From assembly GCF_036880985.1 (NCBI RefSeq), contig NZ_JBAJNO010000008.1, positions 2,295,500-2,359,499 of the forward strand: DNA of 64,000 nt, written 5' to 3'. The position numbers and the translations under genes are program-made. Shown here piece by piece: positions 41,290 through 49,526 of the stretch (within the stretch, counting starts at the first letter, position 1; every line of letters starts with the position of its first letter). The DNA is from Limibacter armeniacum. Lineage in GTDB: Bacteria > Bacteroidota > Bacteroidia > Cytophagales > Flammeovirgaceae. The notes beneath the pieces are model-generated. The model saw only the letters and a list, made by a program, of their open reading frames with translations. It was not told the DNA's origin and made no database searches.

Positions 41290-42585
41290 ATGACGGCTAA
41301 TCAGAATGAATTTCAGAGCGCCCCTTATATTGACAGCAATGATGACATTTTTATAAGTGCTGAAGGAGGCGCTCCCAATTATAATGTCAAAAACCCTGTC
41401 TGGAAATTGGCAGGGCTTGTTCAGAAAGTGGACATGGCGGCAGAAAGGGAGTTTTATTTGGGAGACAGTCTTGACTACCTGTTTCCTTTCAGGCATTTGG
41501 TCTTGTACAATGAGGCAGGGAAAGAAGCGGGGCCTGTTGTAGAACCAAGAGACCAAGACAACAAGAATGATTTTCAGAAGCAAAACATCAAGGACTTTAT
41601 AATTGAGCATTTTTATTTGGTGAGGGGGTATGCAACAGTGGAAGGAAAAGCATATCCATTTCTGAAGGTTTCTTATGACGCTGGAACGGGAACGCCTCTT
41701 TCTGAAGCAACTGGACATAATCTGGGTAAGTACCTGCATGTATGGTTAAAAGTGAGGGATAATCAGGTAGCAGACTTGATAAAGTTGCCATACAATGAGG
41801 CAAATGATCGCTATGAAGTGGAGTTGTGGGGATTTACCGATGGTGACTTATACAGTAAGCTTGATACGAAGGGGCAAAAAGCAATGGAAAGGGAAGGGAT
41901 CATCATCAGGACTGACCTGATTAAGGGAAGTGCTTTTGACTTTACTAGAGAGCGGGTAGAATCCATGAAGAAGACCTATGTCATGTCAAAGGAACATACG
42001 ATGCATCCTATTTTACCATTACCTGTGGAACTGGCATTTACGGATGTGAATGAAAGACATTGGGACTCTTTAGATGGAAGAAATTACCGAGTGGTTTTTA
42101 ATATGCTTTTCAGGGGATGGAACAATTACATTCAGGGAGGTGTATCAGCTAATCCGCATGGTGGTGTTGGACACCTGGAATTCCGTAACCTGTTTTCCAA
42201 TTATTTTACGCATACCAATCACCTTGGAAATGAACTCAAAAAAGATGTCTATTCCTGGAACTTTGATGCACATGGCAATCGGTCTGAAGAATACTTTACG
42301 GAAAAATTTATGGCTGTAGAGTATATGGATTTGCATATCCTTAAGTCAAACTGTGTCATAGGCATTCATAGGCATCGTGATAATCAGGAGATTTTCATGA
42401 TGATGAAAGGTTCCGCTATGATGGTTACAGGAGATTGGATCAAGTTTCCAGACAGGATGAGGGCATTTGAAGTAAAAAACATGAGGGAAGGAGACTTGGT
42501 CTTGTGTAAAAATGGAATGTTACACAGCCTTGTCAACCTGACAGATGAGGATATACAACTCTTTATGTTTGGAGGGTATGATTAA
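41290..42585 (+). CDS. Large cupin-domain protein 2
   Basis: 431 residues, likely paralogue of the preceding gene. C-terminal cupin: MDLHILKSNCVIGIHRHRDN, QEIFMMMKGSAMMVTGDW, and motif 2 MREGDLVLCKNGMLHSLVNL. His residues for a metal site are present (GIHRHRDNQE, GMLHSL). The N-terminal part is beta-rich with RGYATVEGKAYPFLKVSYDA and WLKVRDNQVADLIKLPYNEA, echoing the N-terminal domain of the first cupin gene. 18 bp after the first cupin gene; a terminator follows. Function unknown; operon context suggests sugar oxidation or lactone handling. Confidence 0.75.
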   Translation: MTANQNEFQSAPYIDSNDDIFISAEGGAPNYNVKNPVWKLAGLVQKVDMAAEREFYLGDSLDYLFPFRHLVLYNEAGKEAGPVVEPRDQDNKNDFQKQNIKDFIIEHFYLVRGYATVEGKAYPFLKVSYDAGTGTPLSEATGHNLGKYLHVWLKVRDNQVADLIKLPYNEANDRYEVELWGFTDGDLYSKLDTKGQKAMEREGIIIRTDLIKGSAFDFTRERVESMKKTYVMSKEHTMHPILPLPVELAFTDVNERHWDSLDGRNYRVVFNMLFRGWNNYIQGGVSANPHGGVGHLEFRNLFSNYFTHTNHLGNELKKDVYSWNFDAHGNRSEEYFTEKFMAVEYMDLHILKSNCVIGIHRHRDNQEIFMMMKGSAMMVTGDWIKFPDRMRAFEVKNMREGDLVLCKNGMLHSLVNLTDEDIQLFMFGGYD

Positions 42586-42637
42586 TCCTCCTTTTGAATA
42601 AGATTCGGCGTTTCAGTTTTATACTGTTATTTTTTAT

Positions 42638-42671
42638 ATGGTCTGTATATCCAATGCAGACCATTTTTTAA
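42638..42671 (+). terminator. Terminator of the oxidoreductase-cupin operon
   Basis: ATGGTCTG (42638-42645) pairs with CAGACCAT (42657-42664), followed by T's on the plus strand. Confidence 0.85.
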
Positions 42672-44104
42672 TCCCACATCCACCATTCTGCCTTGATACC
42701 AAGGTAATGCCCCCATCTTTTTTCTCCTGCAAACTGTAAGTATGGTGAGTAGAGTGTTTCCTTGGCCTGATCATTATAGCGAGCCAATGAAAAGACAAAT
42801 CTCAAATGAGGTCGTGCCCATTGGCTTCTTTCCTGTGTCGGGGCAATTGTAGGTGCCAGACTGAACTTTACAACAGAGGCAGGGTCTATGGTACCATCCT
42901 TCCTTTGGCTATAATGCAGCTCCCAAAAAAGATGGAACAGGTCAGTCAGGTAGTGAGTTGCTCTTCCGCCTATCGTAAAGTCTTCCTTTTTGTTGAGGAC
43001 TTCTTGTCCGAGGAACGTTGGAGCCATATCATTGCTTTTAGCAGCGCCTTTACTTTTTGTATAAATGATATATCCTGCTGTGGTCAGTTTGGGGTTAAGG
43101 TTTAATACCGAGTGAGCTACAAATGACCATGAATAGGCACCTTCGAACTTTTGACTGTTAAGGTCAGGTGCTCCAAACGTTAGGTATGTTCTGGATACTC
43201 CTCCATCGCCTCCATTGGCAATTCTACTTCCATACCGTAAGCTAAGGTTGCTATAAGAGCCATCCAGTAGTGTGCTGTGTATTTTGTTTAGTCTGGCCCC
43301 CAATACCCAGCCATTGTCTGATGGATAATTGACTAGTTTTCTAATGCTGTCAGGGAGTACTTCAAGGTCTTGGTCATTGGCATTTTCCAAGTGTTGGAAT
43401 TCAAGAAGACCTGTTACGGTACTGTATGGAGTGATAGGAAAGTCTTGTTCAAGAGCATATACAAATCGCCCTCTTAACGCCAAGCTGGGTGTTCCACTCT
43501 GGATATTGATAAAGAATGAAGGCGGAAGTGTTGAGGCGGTATCTGTCGAGGAAACAAAGATAGTGGTGAATCTTGTGTCTTTGTATTCGACTCCAAAACC
43601 TTGTCCTGAGTGATCATTGAAATAGAAGTGGTCAGCAATATGGACATCTTCACCTCTGTAGAGTCTGGCACCAACCCATACGTTGAGTGGCAACCCTTTG
43701 ATATCTCTGGCAAGTACAAATATTTCAGGTACTGCCAATGTAAGTCCTTGAAAACTGGAACTGGAGGTGTTGCCAAATAAGTTTAGGCTTTGGGAGTAGA
43801 CCGAAAATCTTGTCTGGACATGGATATCTGTGGAATCATTATTTTTAGGCTTGAATTTTATGACATTTACAAGCTCAAGGTAATCTTGCTCTTCCATTCT
43901 TCCTCCAATACTGCCCATGTTCAGTAGGTTCAGCTTTTGACCAATGGAACCATTGTTTTCATAGTTCCATCCAAAACCGACACGACCATAGCCGCCTAAA
44001 GCGATTGCTTTATTGTTTACTAGCTGATACTGAATCTGCGCCTGAGATAAATGGCTATAAAAGGTAAGGAATATGAAAAAGCAGAGTAGTGCTTTCTTGT
44101 ACAT
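42668..44104 (-). CDS. LamB/maltoporin-like outer membrane porin
   Basis: 478 residues with a signal peptide (MYKKALLCFFIFLTFYSHLS, cut near QAQ). The mature protein follows the LamB pattern: N-terminal GYGRVGFGWNYENNGSIGQK, the conserved VWVGARLYRGEDVHIADHFY and FNDHSGQGFGVEYKD (like the ground-plan of maltoporins), and the barrel-closing C-terminus GHYLGIKAEWWMWD, with a terminal aromatic Trp/Asp end. Such porins take up malto-oligosaccharides or other sugars. It is convergent with the operon that carries a glycan-binding module and a sugar oxidase, so a shared glycan substrate is plausible. Confidence 0.85.
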   Translation of the reverse strand: MYKKALLCFFIFLTFYSHLSQAQIQYQLVNNKAIALGGYGRVGFGWNYENNGSIGQKLNLLNMGSIGGRMEEQDYLELVNVIKFKPKNNDSTDIHVQTRFSVYSQSLNLFGNTSSSSFQGLTLAVPEIFVLARDIKGLPLNVWVGARLYRGEDVHIADHFYFNDHSGQGFGVEYKDTRFTTIFVSSTDTASTLPPSFFINIQSGTPSLALRGRFVYALEQDFPITPYSTVTGLLEFQHLENANDQDLEVLPDSIRKLVNYPSDNGWVLGARLNKIHSTLLDGSYSNLSLRYGSRIANGGDGGVSRTYLTFGAPDLNSQKFEGAYSWSFVAHSVLNLNPKLTTAGYIIYTKSKGAAKSNDMAPTFLGQEVLNKKEDFTIGGRATHYLTDLFHLFWELHYSQRKDGTIDPASVVKFSLAPTIAPTQERSQWARPHLRFVFSLARYNDQAKETLYSPYLQFAGEKRWGHYLGIKAEWWMWD

Positions 44105-44463
44105 GTGGTTGGGTTGATAAAAGTGGTGATAAGGTTCTTTATTAATTTACAATATCACATTCAAAACACCACTACTCAGTATGGCTAAAACAGTTAATCC
44201 TATTTAATAAGCGGTTGATATTGTTGGTAATTGACCCAAAAAATGCGGATTGTATATCAAAAAAGGGATATAACAGGAGTTCTCTTCAGTCTTTACATTA
44301 AAATGAATGAACAACTGCTATTGGAATAGCGTGTGATTATTACTTTATTTTAACTGTTATTTTTACAAATATTAATTAAAAGCATATAACTATTCAGTGA
44401 CCTTCTTATATTTATCGGTCATGAAACAGGCAATCAACAATACAATCTATTAAACTAACCAAT
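44105..44463. other. Divergent intergenic region porin / sterol-desaturase gene
   Basis: 359 bp, AT-rich. TATATTTA at 44408-44415 is close to the -7 consensus for the plus-strand gene. No repeats, palindromes longer than 10 bp or coding remnants seen. Confidence 0.4.
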
Positions 44464-45741
44464 ATGGAAACCTACGCTAAAACCTTATTGTATGCGATAC
44501 CGGGCTTTGTTGTCCTGATGCTGATAGAGGTCGTTTACGGTTATGTGAAAAAATACCAGACTTTTAAAGGAATGGATACAGTCTCAAGTTTGAGCTCAGG
44601 ATTTACCAATATCCTGAAGAGTACACTCGGACTTACCGTTGTAATCATTTCCTATGAATGGATCGTCGGGCGAGTGGCCCTGATAGAGGTAGAAAGCAGC
44701 TGGCTTGTTTACCTTCTAGGCTTTATTTTTATTGATCTTGCAGGGTACTTATGGCATAGGGTCAACCATAAGGTCAACTACTTTTGGAATGTTCACTTGA
44801 TTCACCATAGCAGTGAAGAGTTCAATCTGGCATGCGCCCTACGACAGACAATTTCCAATGTTTTTGGATATTATGCACTTTTCCTGTTGCCAGCAGCACT
44901 GTTGGGTATTCCTCCAAAGGTAATTGCCATCATCTCTCCATTGCATTTGTTCCTTCAGTTCTGGTACCATACCAGACATATCGGTAAGATGGGCTTTCTG
45001 GAATATATTATTGTGACTCCTTCACAGCATAGAGTTCACCATGCCATCAACCCTGTTTATCTGGATAAGAACTTTGGACAGATATTCTCCATTTGGGATA
45101 GAATGTTTGGTTCATTTCAGGAGGAGCTGGATGATGAACCTTGCGTCTATGGCATCACAAGACCTGTGAGTACTTGGAACCCTATCAAGATCAACTTTCA
45201 ACACTTTTGGCTGTTGATCAAAGATGCTTGGAGAGCAAAAAGCTATTGGGACAAACTTCGTATATGGTTTATGCCTACAGGCTGGAGACCGGAAGATGTA
45301 AATGAGAAATACCCAGTTCATTATATCCAGAATCCACACGACTTCGAGAAATATGGCATAAAACTCTCAAATGGACTGATCGCATGGACGTGGTTTCAGT
45401 TCGTTGTTTGCTTTGTATTGCTGTTGCATATGTTTGCCCACTTTGGGGCAATCGGTTTTCCAAACCTTTTGTATTATGGAGCTTTCTTGTTTGTAGCAGT
45501 TTATGGGTATACTTCAATGATGGACAAGACATGGGACGGCTTTCTAGCCCAGATGCTTTATGGCATTGGAGGTGTTGCATTTATTGTCATAAATGGAGAC
45601 TGGTTTGGTATCAATGATCTTTTCCCTCAAGCTGATTTTGTGCTGTTATCATATTTTGCACTGACTGGAATTGGTGCACTTTATTTCAGCTTGACAGAAT
45701 TGAAACAGGACAAGCAGCCTACTAAAAAGCTGGCAGTCTGA
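44464..45741 (+). CDS. Sterol desaturase/fatty acid hydroxylase-family membrane protein
   Basis: 425 residues with about eight hydrophobic segments. The three di-iron histidine boxes are present: HRVNH (about residue 98), HLIHHSSEEFN and HRVHHAINP, plus a further His in QFWYHTRHIGKMGFLE. The order and spacing resemble alkylglycerol monooxygenase and related bacterial proteins. These use O2 to hydroxylate or desaturate lipids. The C-terminal ~120 residues are an added membrane region. Substrate unknown. Monocistronic, ends in a hairpin terminator. Confidence 0.9.
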   Translation: METYAKTLLYAIPGFVVLMLIEVVYGYVKKYQTFKGMDTVSSLSSGFTNILKSTLGLTVVIISYEWIVGRVALIEVESSWLVYLLGFIFIDLAGYLWHRVNHKVNYFWNVHLIHHSSEEFNLACALRQTISNVFGYYALFLLPAALLGIPPKVIAIISPLHLFLQFWYHTRHIGKMGFLEYIIVTPSQHRVHHAINPVYLDKNFGQIFSIWDRMFGSFQEELDDEPCVYGITRPVSTWNPIKINFQHFWLLIKDAWRAKSYWDKLRIWFMPTGWRPEDVNEKYPVHYIQNPHDFEKYGIKLSNGLIAWTWFQFVVCFVLLLHMFAHFGAIGFPNLLYYGAFLFVAVYGYTSMMDKTWDGFLAQMLYGIGGVAFIVINGDWFGINDLFPQADFVLLSYFALTGIGALYFSLTELKQDKQPTKKLAV

Positions 45742-46107
45742 CTTTTGATAACATCTTCTAAAAGTCCCGATCGGTTTTGATACTGGTGGGGACTTTTCTT
45801 TTGAAATAATAATTCTTACTGTTTGAACTTATTACCAAACATAATCAGATTAAAAAGTGTTTATTGCGAGGTTTGCGGGAAAAAAACCGGCAAACTATTT
45901 TGCTATCGACCATGTGACAATGTGGATACCTTAGATTGCTATTCACCTTATAGTCCAGTGCTTTTGCTCGTGCTTTATTGTAGTATTATCTGATTCCATT
46001 TTTTACAGTAAGGGACTGCGGCTCTGAAAAAAGTCTTAAGGGGGAGTTGTCACATAGGGAAAGGTCTCATAGCCATATTCTTTGTTCAATTTCAAACAAT
46101 ATGACTT
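45742..46107. other. Intergenic region upstream of the MATE gene
   Basis: 366 bp. It holds a terminator at 45760-45802, a GTTTGC...GCAAAC hairpin near 45872-45896 without a T tract, and ATGTGACAA (about 45911) with TTGTCACAT (about 46055) in inverted orientation. I could not match a known riboswitch. Confidence 0.4.
45760..45802 (+). terminator. Terminator after the sterol-desaturase gene
   Basis: AAAAGTCCC (45760-45768) pairs with GGGACTTTT (45789-45797), followed by a T-rich end. Confidence 0.75.
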
Positions 46108-47466
46108 ATGAAGAGACTTCTTTCACATTACAAGTCAACACTATCATTGGGAATCCCAGTGATACTCGCCCAAATGGGGCAAATCTCGGTCGGAATCGTA
46201 GACAATATGATGATCGGGCATGTCGGTACACAGGAACTGGCAGCAGCCTCCTTTGCCAACACCATCTTCGGACTGACCCTTATTTTCGGGATGGGGTTTT
46301 CCTTTATTTTCACACCACTTATTGGAGAAGCTTTCGGGCAACAACAGCACCAACGAATTGGTCTTTTGCTTAAAAATGGGCTGGTCAGCAGTTTGCTGGT
46401 AGGTTTGGGAATGATTTCACTTCTATTGGTGACCTCTCTGATGATGGATAGAATGGGACAGCCAATGGAAATTGTCCCCGCATCCAGAAGCTATCTGCTA
46501 ATCCTGACCTCAACAGTATTGCCTATGATGCTTTTCTATACCTTTAAGCAGTTTGCTGAGGGGATAGGAGATACCCGTACTTCTATGGTAGTCATGCTGG
46601 TTGCGAATGTGGTCAACGTGATTGGTAATTATATCTTTATCAACGGTTACCTTGGTATGCCAGAAATGGGATTGATGGGTGCAGGGATAGGGACTGTTAT
46701 GGCAAGGATTACGATGATGGTAGGTGCCATAGGCTGTTTTGTCTACCGCAATCACATGAAAGTGTTTGTTACGCCATTTAAACAAGCTCAAGTAATCGTA
46801 AGTGAGTTGAAGGAAATGGCAAAAATGGGTATACCATTGGGAGCACAAACCGTGATGGAAGCTTCTGCATTTGGGCTGAGTACAGTGATGATGGGCTGGA
46901 CAGGAGCAGTAGGGCTTGCAGCACATCAGGTAGCTATCAGTATCTCCACTTTAGGGTTTATGATTTATCAGGGGATTGGAGCAGCTACTACCATCCGTAT
47001 CAGTTTCTTGAGAGGGAAGCTCGATTTTGAAGGGATAAAAGATGCCTCCATTGCTTCTATACATATCACAATGGGTTTGGTACTGATACTGGCATCTTTC
47101 TTCCTGATAACAAGCAATTGGTTACCTACTTTATATACGGATGACCATTCGGTTATTATGTTGGCTAGTAGTTTTATGTTGGTGTTGGCAGCATATCAGT
47201 TGCCGGATGCCATGCAGATAATACTAGCATCTATGCTGAGGGCAATGTCCGATGTGAAAATACCTGCTGTGATTACATTTATCTCTTACTTTATCATCAG
47301 TCTTCCGGCAGGGTATCTGATGACTTTCCAATTGGGAGTAGGAGAGATAGGAATCTGGTATGGGTTTCCGATAGGGCTAACCATCTGCTCAACCCTGTTT
47401 ATCTTTAGGTTTTTGTTCGTTTTGAAGGAAAAAAGGAAGAAAACAGTGGCACAATATCAACTTTAA
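46108..47466 (+). CDS. MATE-family multidrug efflux transporter
   Basis: A 452-residue membrane transporter with twelve predicted helices. N-terminal half LGIPVILAQMGQISVGIVDN, MMIGHVGTQELAAASFANTI matches NorM-type MATE proteins (the Asp in VDNMMIGH is typical), and the second half repeats the pattern (PLGAQTVMEASAFGLSTVMM, GLAAHQVAISISTLGFM). It exports cationic drugs or metabolites in exchange for Na+ or H+. The C-terminus is short and basic. Monocistronic; a hairpin follows. Confidence 0.94.
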   Translation: MKRLLSHYKSTLSLGIPVILAQMGQISVGIVDNMMIGHVGTQELAAASFANTIFGLTLIFGMGFSFIFTPLIGEAFGQQQHQRIGLLLKNGLVSSLLVGLGMISLLLVTSLMMDRMGQPMEIVPASRSYLLILTSTVLPMMLFYTFKQFAEGIGDTRTSMVVMLVANVVNVIGNYIFINGYLGMPEMGLMGAGIGTVMARITMMVGAIGCFVYRNHMKVFVTPFKQAQVIVSELKEMAKMGIPLGAQTVMEASAFGLSTVMMGWTGAVGLAAHQVAISISTLGFMIYQGIGAATTIRISFLRGKLDFEGIKDASIASIHITMGLVLILASFFLITSNWLPTLYTDDHSVIMLASSFMLVLAAYQLPDAMQIILASMLRAMSDVKIPAVITFISYFIISLPAGYLMTFQLGVGEIGIWYGFPIGLTICSTLFIFRFLFVLKEKRKKTVAQYQL

Positions 47467-47470
47467 GTAC

Positions 47471-47497
47471 AAAGGCACTCAAAAATGGGTGCCTTTT
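47471..47497 (+). terminator. Terminator-like hairpin after the MATE gene
   Basis: AAAGGCAC (47471-47478) and GTGCCTTT (47489-47496), followed by a short T stretch. Confidence 0.7.
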
Positions 47498-47553
47498 GTG
47501 TTTATAAAATGAGGATAAACTTTTAGGAGTTGGACAATATCAATATGATCAGG

Positions 47554-47573
47554 GAGTGACGAAATTGTCACAC
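47554..47573. promoter_or_regulatory. Second copy of the GAGTGAC-N6-GTCAC dyad
   Basis: GAGTGAC, six bases, GTCACAC. Thirteen of the fourteen arm bases equal those at 4471-4490. It lies 172 bp before the exonuclease/GIY-YIG gene and 88 bp after the MATE gene. Confidence 0.4.
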
Positions 47574-47744
47574 TAATTTTATTGTGAAATTTTTTACTAG
47601 AAAGGATTTTAGAGTTTACCCATTGTTGTTTAGCCGTTTAAACAGCAGATTCAAAATGTTATTTTGATAATTTTTATGAGAATAATATTAAAGAGAATCA
47701 ACAGAAAAGGATTTACAGAAGTAAGTATGTAAATTCGCAGAATC

Positions 47745-49118
47745 ATGAAGTATGCAATAGTAGATATAGAGACTACCGGAGGGAACGCCAAAACAGGCAA
47801 GATTACTGAAATTGCGCTGTTTGTTCACGATGGTGAGAAAGTTATAGATGAGTTTACGTCTTTGGTAAATCCTGAATGTGATATCCCACCGTTTATCACA
47901 TCCCTGACAGGTATTTCCAATAAGATGGTCAAGGATGCTCCAAAGTTTTATGAAATAGCCAAAAAGATTGTAGAGGTCACTGAAGACTGCGTGATTGTGG
48001 CGCACAACAGTGAGTTTGACTACAGCTTTATCAAGCAGGAATTTCAGCAGCTAGGATATAAGTACAGAAAAAATACGCTCTGTTCTGTGGAAATGTCAAG
48101 AAGGCTTATTCCAAATTGTCAGTCATACAGTTTGGGAAAACTTTGTAAGGAGTTGGGTATTGACCTAAATGGCAGGCATAGGGCTTATGGCGATGCTGAA
48201 GCAACAGTCAAGCTCTTTGAGATGATGCTGGAGAAAGAGTATGTACAAGCCGTAATGGATGAAGTAATGCGTTACGATCTGTACAATGCGAAGATCCATG
48301 CAAACATCAAAAGAGAGGTCATAGACCAGTTGCCTGATGAAACAGGGGTTTATTACCTCTATGATGAGAATGAAGAACTCATATACATTGGTAAAAGTAA
48401 AAATATCAGGAAGCGGATTCTTCAACACTTATCTAATACATCAACTCAACGTGCGCAACGCATGGCTAGGGGTGTCAGGAACATTGACTTTGTACTGACA
48501 GGAAGTGAGTTGATTGCTCTACTATTGGAGTCTGATGAGATCAAGAAACACCAACCAAGGTATAATCGGGCACAGCGCAAGACAAAAATCCATTTTGGCA
48601 TCTACAAGGCTCTTGATGACAAAGGGTATATCAACTTTCAGGTAGCACCGATTGAGATGGGGGACCATCCTGTTACAACAGCTTTTTCTAGACAGGAAGG
48701 CACCAGATTGCTAGAGAAAATGAGTGAGCGGTTTAACTTGTGTCAAAAGTTGTGTGGACTGTATAAGGCAGAGAAATCTTGTTTCCAGTATCAGATAAAG
48801 CAATGTAAAGGAGCATGTGTACAGGAAGAGTCTGTGGAGAGTTATAACCAACGAGCGGAGAAGGCTTCACAGATTTTCAGTTATGGGGTATCTAACGTTA
48901 TGCTGATTGATGAAGGTAGACATGCTGAAGAACGTGCTGTTGTACAGATTGAAAATGGGATGTATAAAGGTTTCGGTTATATCGAAGTGAACGGAGGCGT
49001 TTCTAAAATTGATGAGCTGAAAGCAGTGATCAAACCATACAAAGACAACAAGGATGTCAACAAGATTATCAGGGGATATCTAAGGAAAAAGAAGCTAGAA
49101 AAGCAGATACAATATTAG
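47745..49118 (+). CDS. DEDDh exonuclease fused to a UvrC-like GIY-YIG nuclease
   Basis: 457 residues. Residues 1-165 are a DnaQ/epsilon-type 3'-5' exonuclease: YAIVDIETTGGNAKTGKITE (Exo I Asp/Glu), VIVAHNSEFDYSFIKQEF (Exo II), HRAYGDAEATVKLFEMM (Exo III His...Asp). Residues about 205-285 are a GIY-YIG domain: TGVYYLYDENEELIYIGKSK, NIRKRILQHL, then the following Glu in LIALLLESDEIKKHQPRYN. A Cys-rich stretch (LCGLYKAEKSCFQYQIKQCKGACVQ) follows, like UvrC. Similar fusions, often called Cho-like or exonuclease-GIY, occur in several phyla and likely act in DNA repair. Monocistronic with a strong terminator. Confidence 0.92.
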   Translation: MKYAIVDIETTGGNAKTGKITEIALFVHDGEKVIDEFTSLVNPECDIPPFITSLTGISNKMVKDAPKFYEIAKKIVEVTEDCVIVAHNSEFDYSFIKQEFQQLGYKYRKNTLCSVEMSRRLIPNCQSYSLGKLCKELGIDLNGRHRAYGDAEATVKLFEMMLEKEYVQAVMDEVMRYDLYNAKIHANIKREVIDQLPDETGVYYLYDENEELIYIGKSKNIRKRILQHLSNTSTQRAQRMARGVRNIDFVLTGSELIALLLESDEIKKHQPRYNRAQRKTKIHFGIYKALDDKGYINFQVAPIEMGDHPVTTAFSRQEGTRLLEKMSERFNLCQKLCGLYKAEKSCFQYQIKQCKGACVQEESVESYNQRAEKASQIFSYGVSNVMLIDEGRHAEERAVVQIENGMYKGFGYIEVNGGVSKIDELKAVIKPYKDNKDVNKIIRGYLRKKKLEKQIQY

Positions 49119-49140
49119 TATCCAAAGCATCTAAATATAG

Positions 49141-49173
49141 ACGGACACAACAGTAGATTGTGTCCGTTTTTTT
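49141..49173 (+). terminator. Terminator after the exonuclease/GIY-YIG gene
   Basis: ACGGACACAA (49141-49150) pairs perfectly with TTGTGTCCGT (49158-49167); T tract follows. Confidence 0.93.
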
Positions 49174-49526
49174 ATGCTTTAAACTGACTTAAAAAGCCTT
49201 CATAAAAAAGTTCCTTCATGTAAGGTTTGCAGTTATGATTCATTGAATCAATATTTTATTCTTCATGAGTTTAAGTAACTTACTTAAAGAATCATATTCT
49301 AGCTATTTAAAGATAATTATTCTGTGTTGCTACCAACGCTATTCTTTATAGTGCGACAAAGCTATATAGAAATCTAAATTTGTTGTTTGTGAAAGCAATC
49401 TGATGATTTGAAAAAATCTAACTGACGTCAATTATCTACTCTTGTTTGTTCGCTTTTATAAAATGCCGGAGGGTTATACTCTTCGGCATTTTTATGTCTT
49501 ATAGGGTTTGATGTGTTTAGCTTGTA
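49174..49526. other. Convergent intergenic region
   Basis: About 350 bp between two convergent genes. It holds a perfect palindrome TGATTCA-T-TGAATCA at 49236-49250 and a terminator for the minus-strand gene. No coding remnant found. Confidence 0.5.
49462..49494 (-). terminator. Terminator of the 7TMR-DISM gene
   Basis: AATGCCG (49462-49468) pairs with CGGCATT (49484-49490), with further imperfect pairing inside. T-rich on both outer sides, so it can work in both directions; it lies 30 bp after the minus-strand stop. Confidence 0.82.

Noticed and set aside
45742-46107. Possible riboswitch in front of the MATE transporter
   Set aside because: GG- and AAGG-rich segments hinted at one, but I could not align them with any known class (guanidine, preQ1, others).
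46047-46926. Several reading frames of 60-140 codons in and around the MATE gene
   Set aside because: They are shadows in other frames of the MATE coding sequence, which has continuous family similarity.
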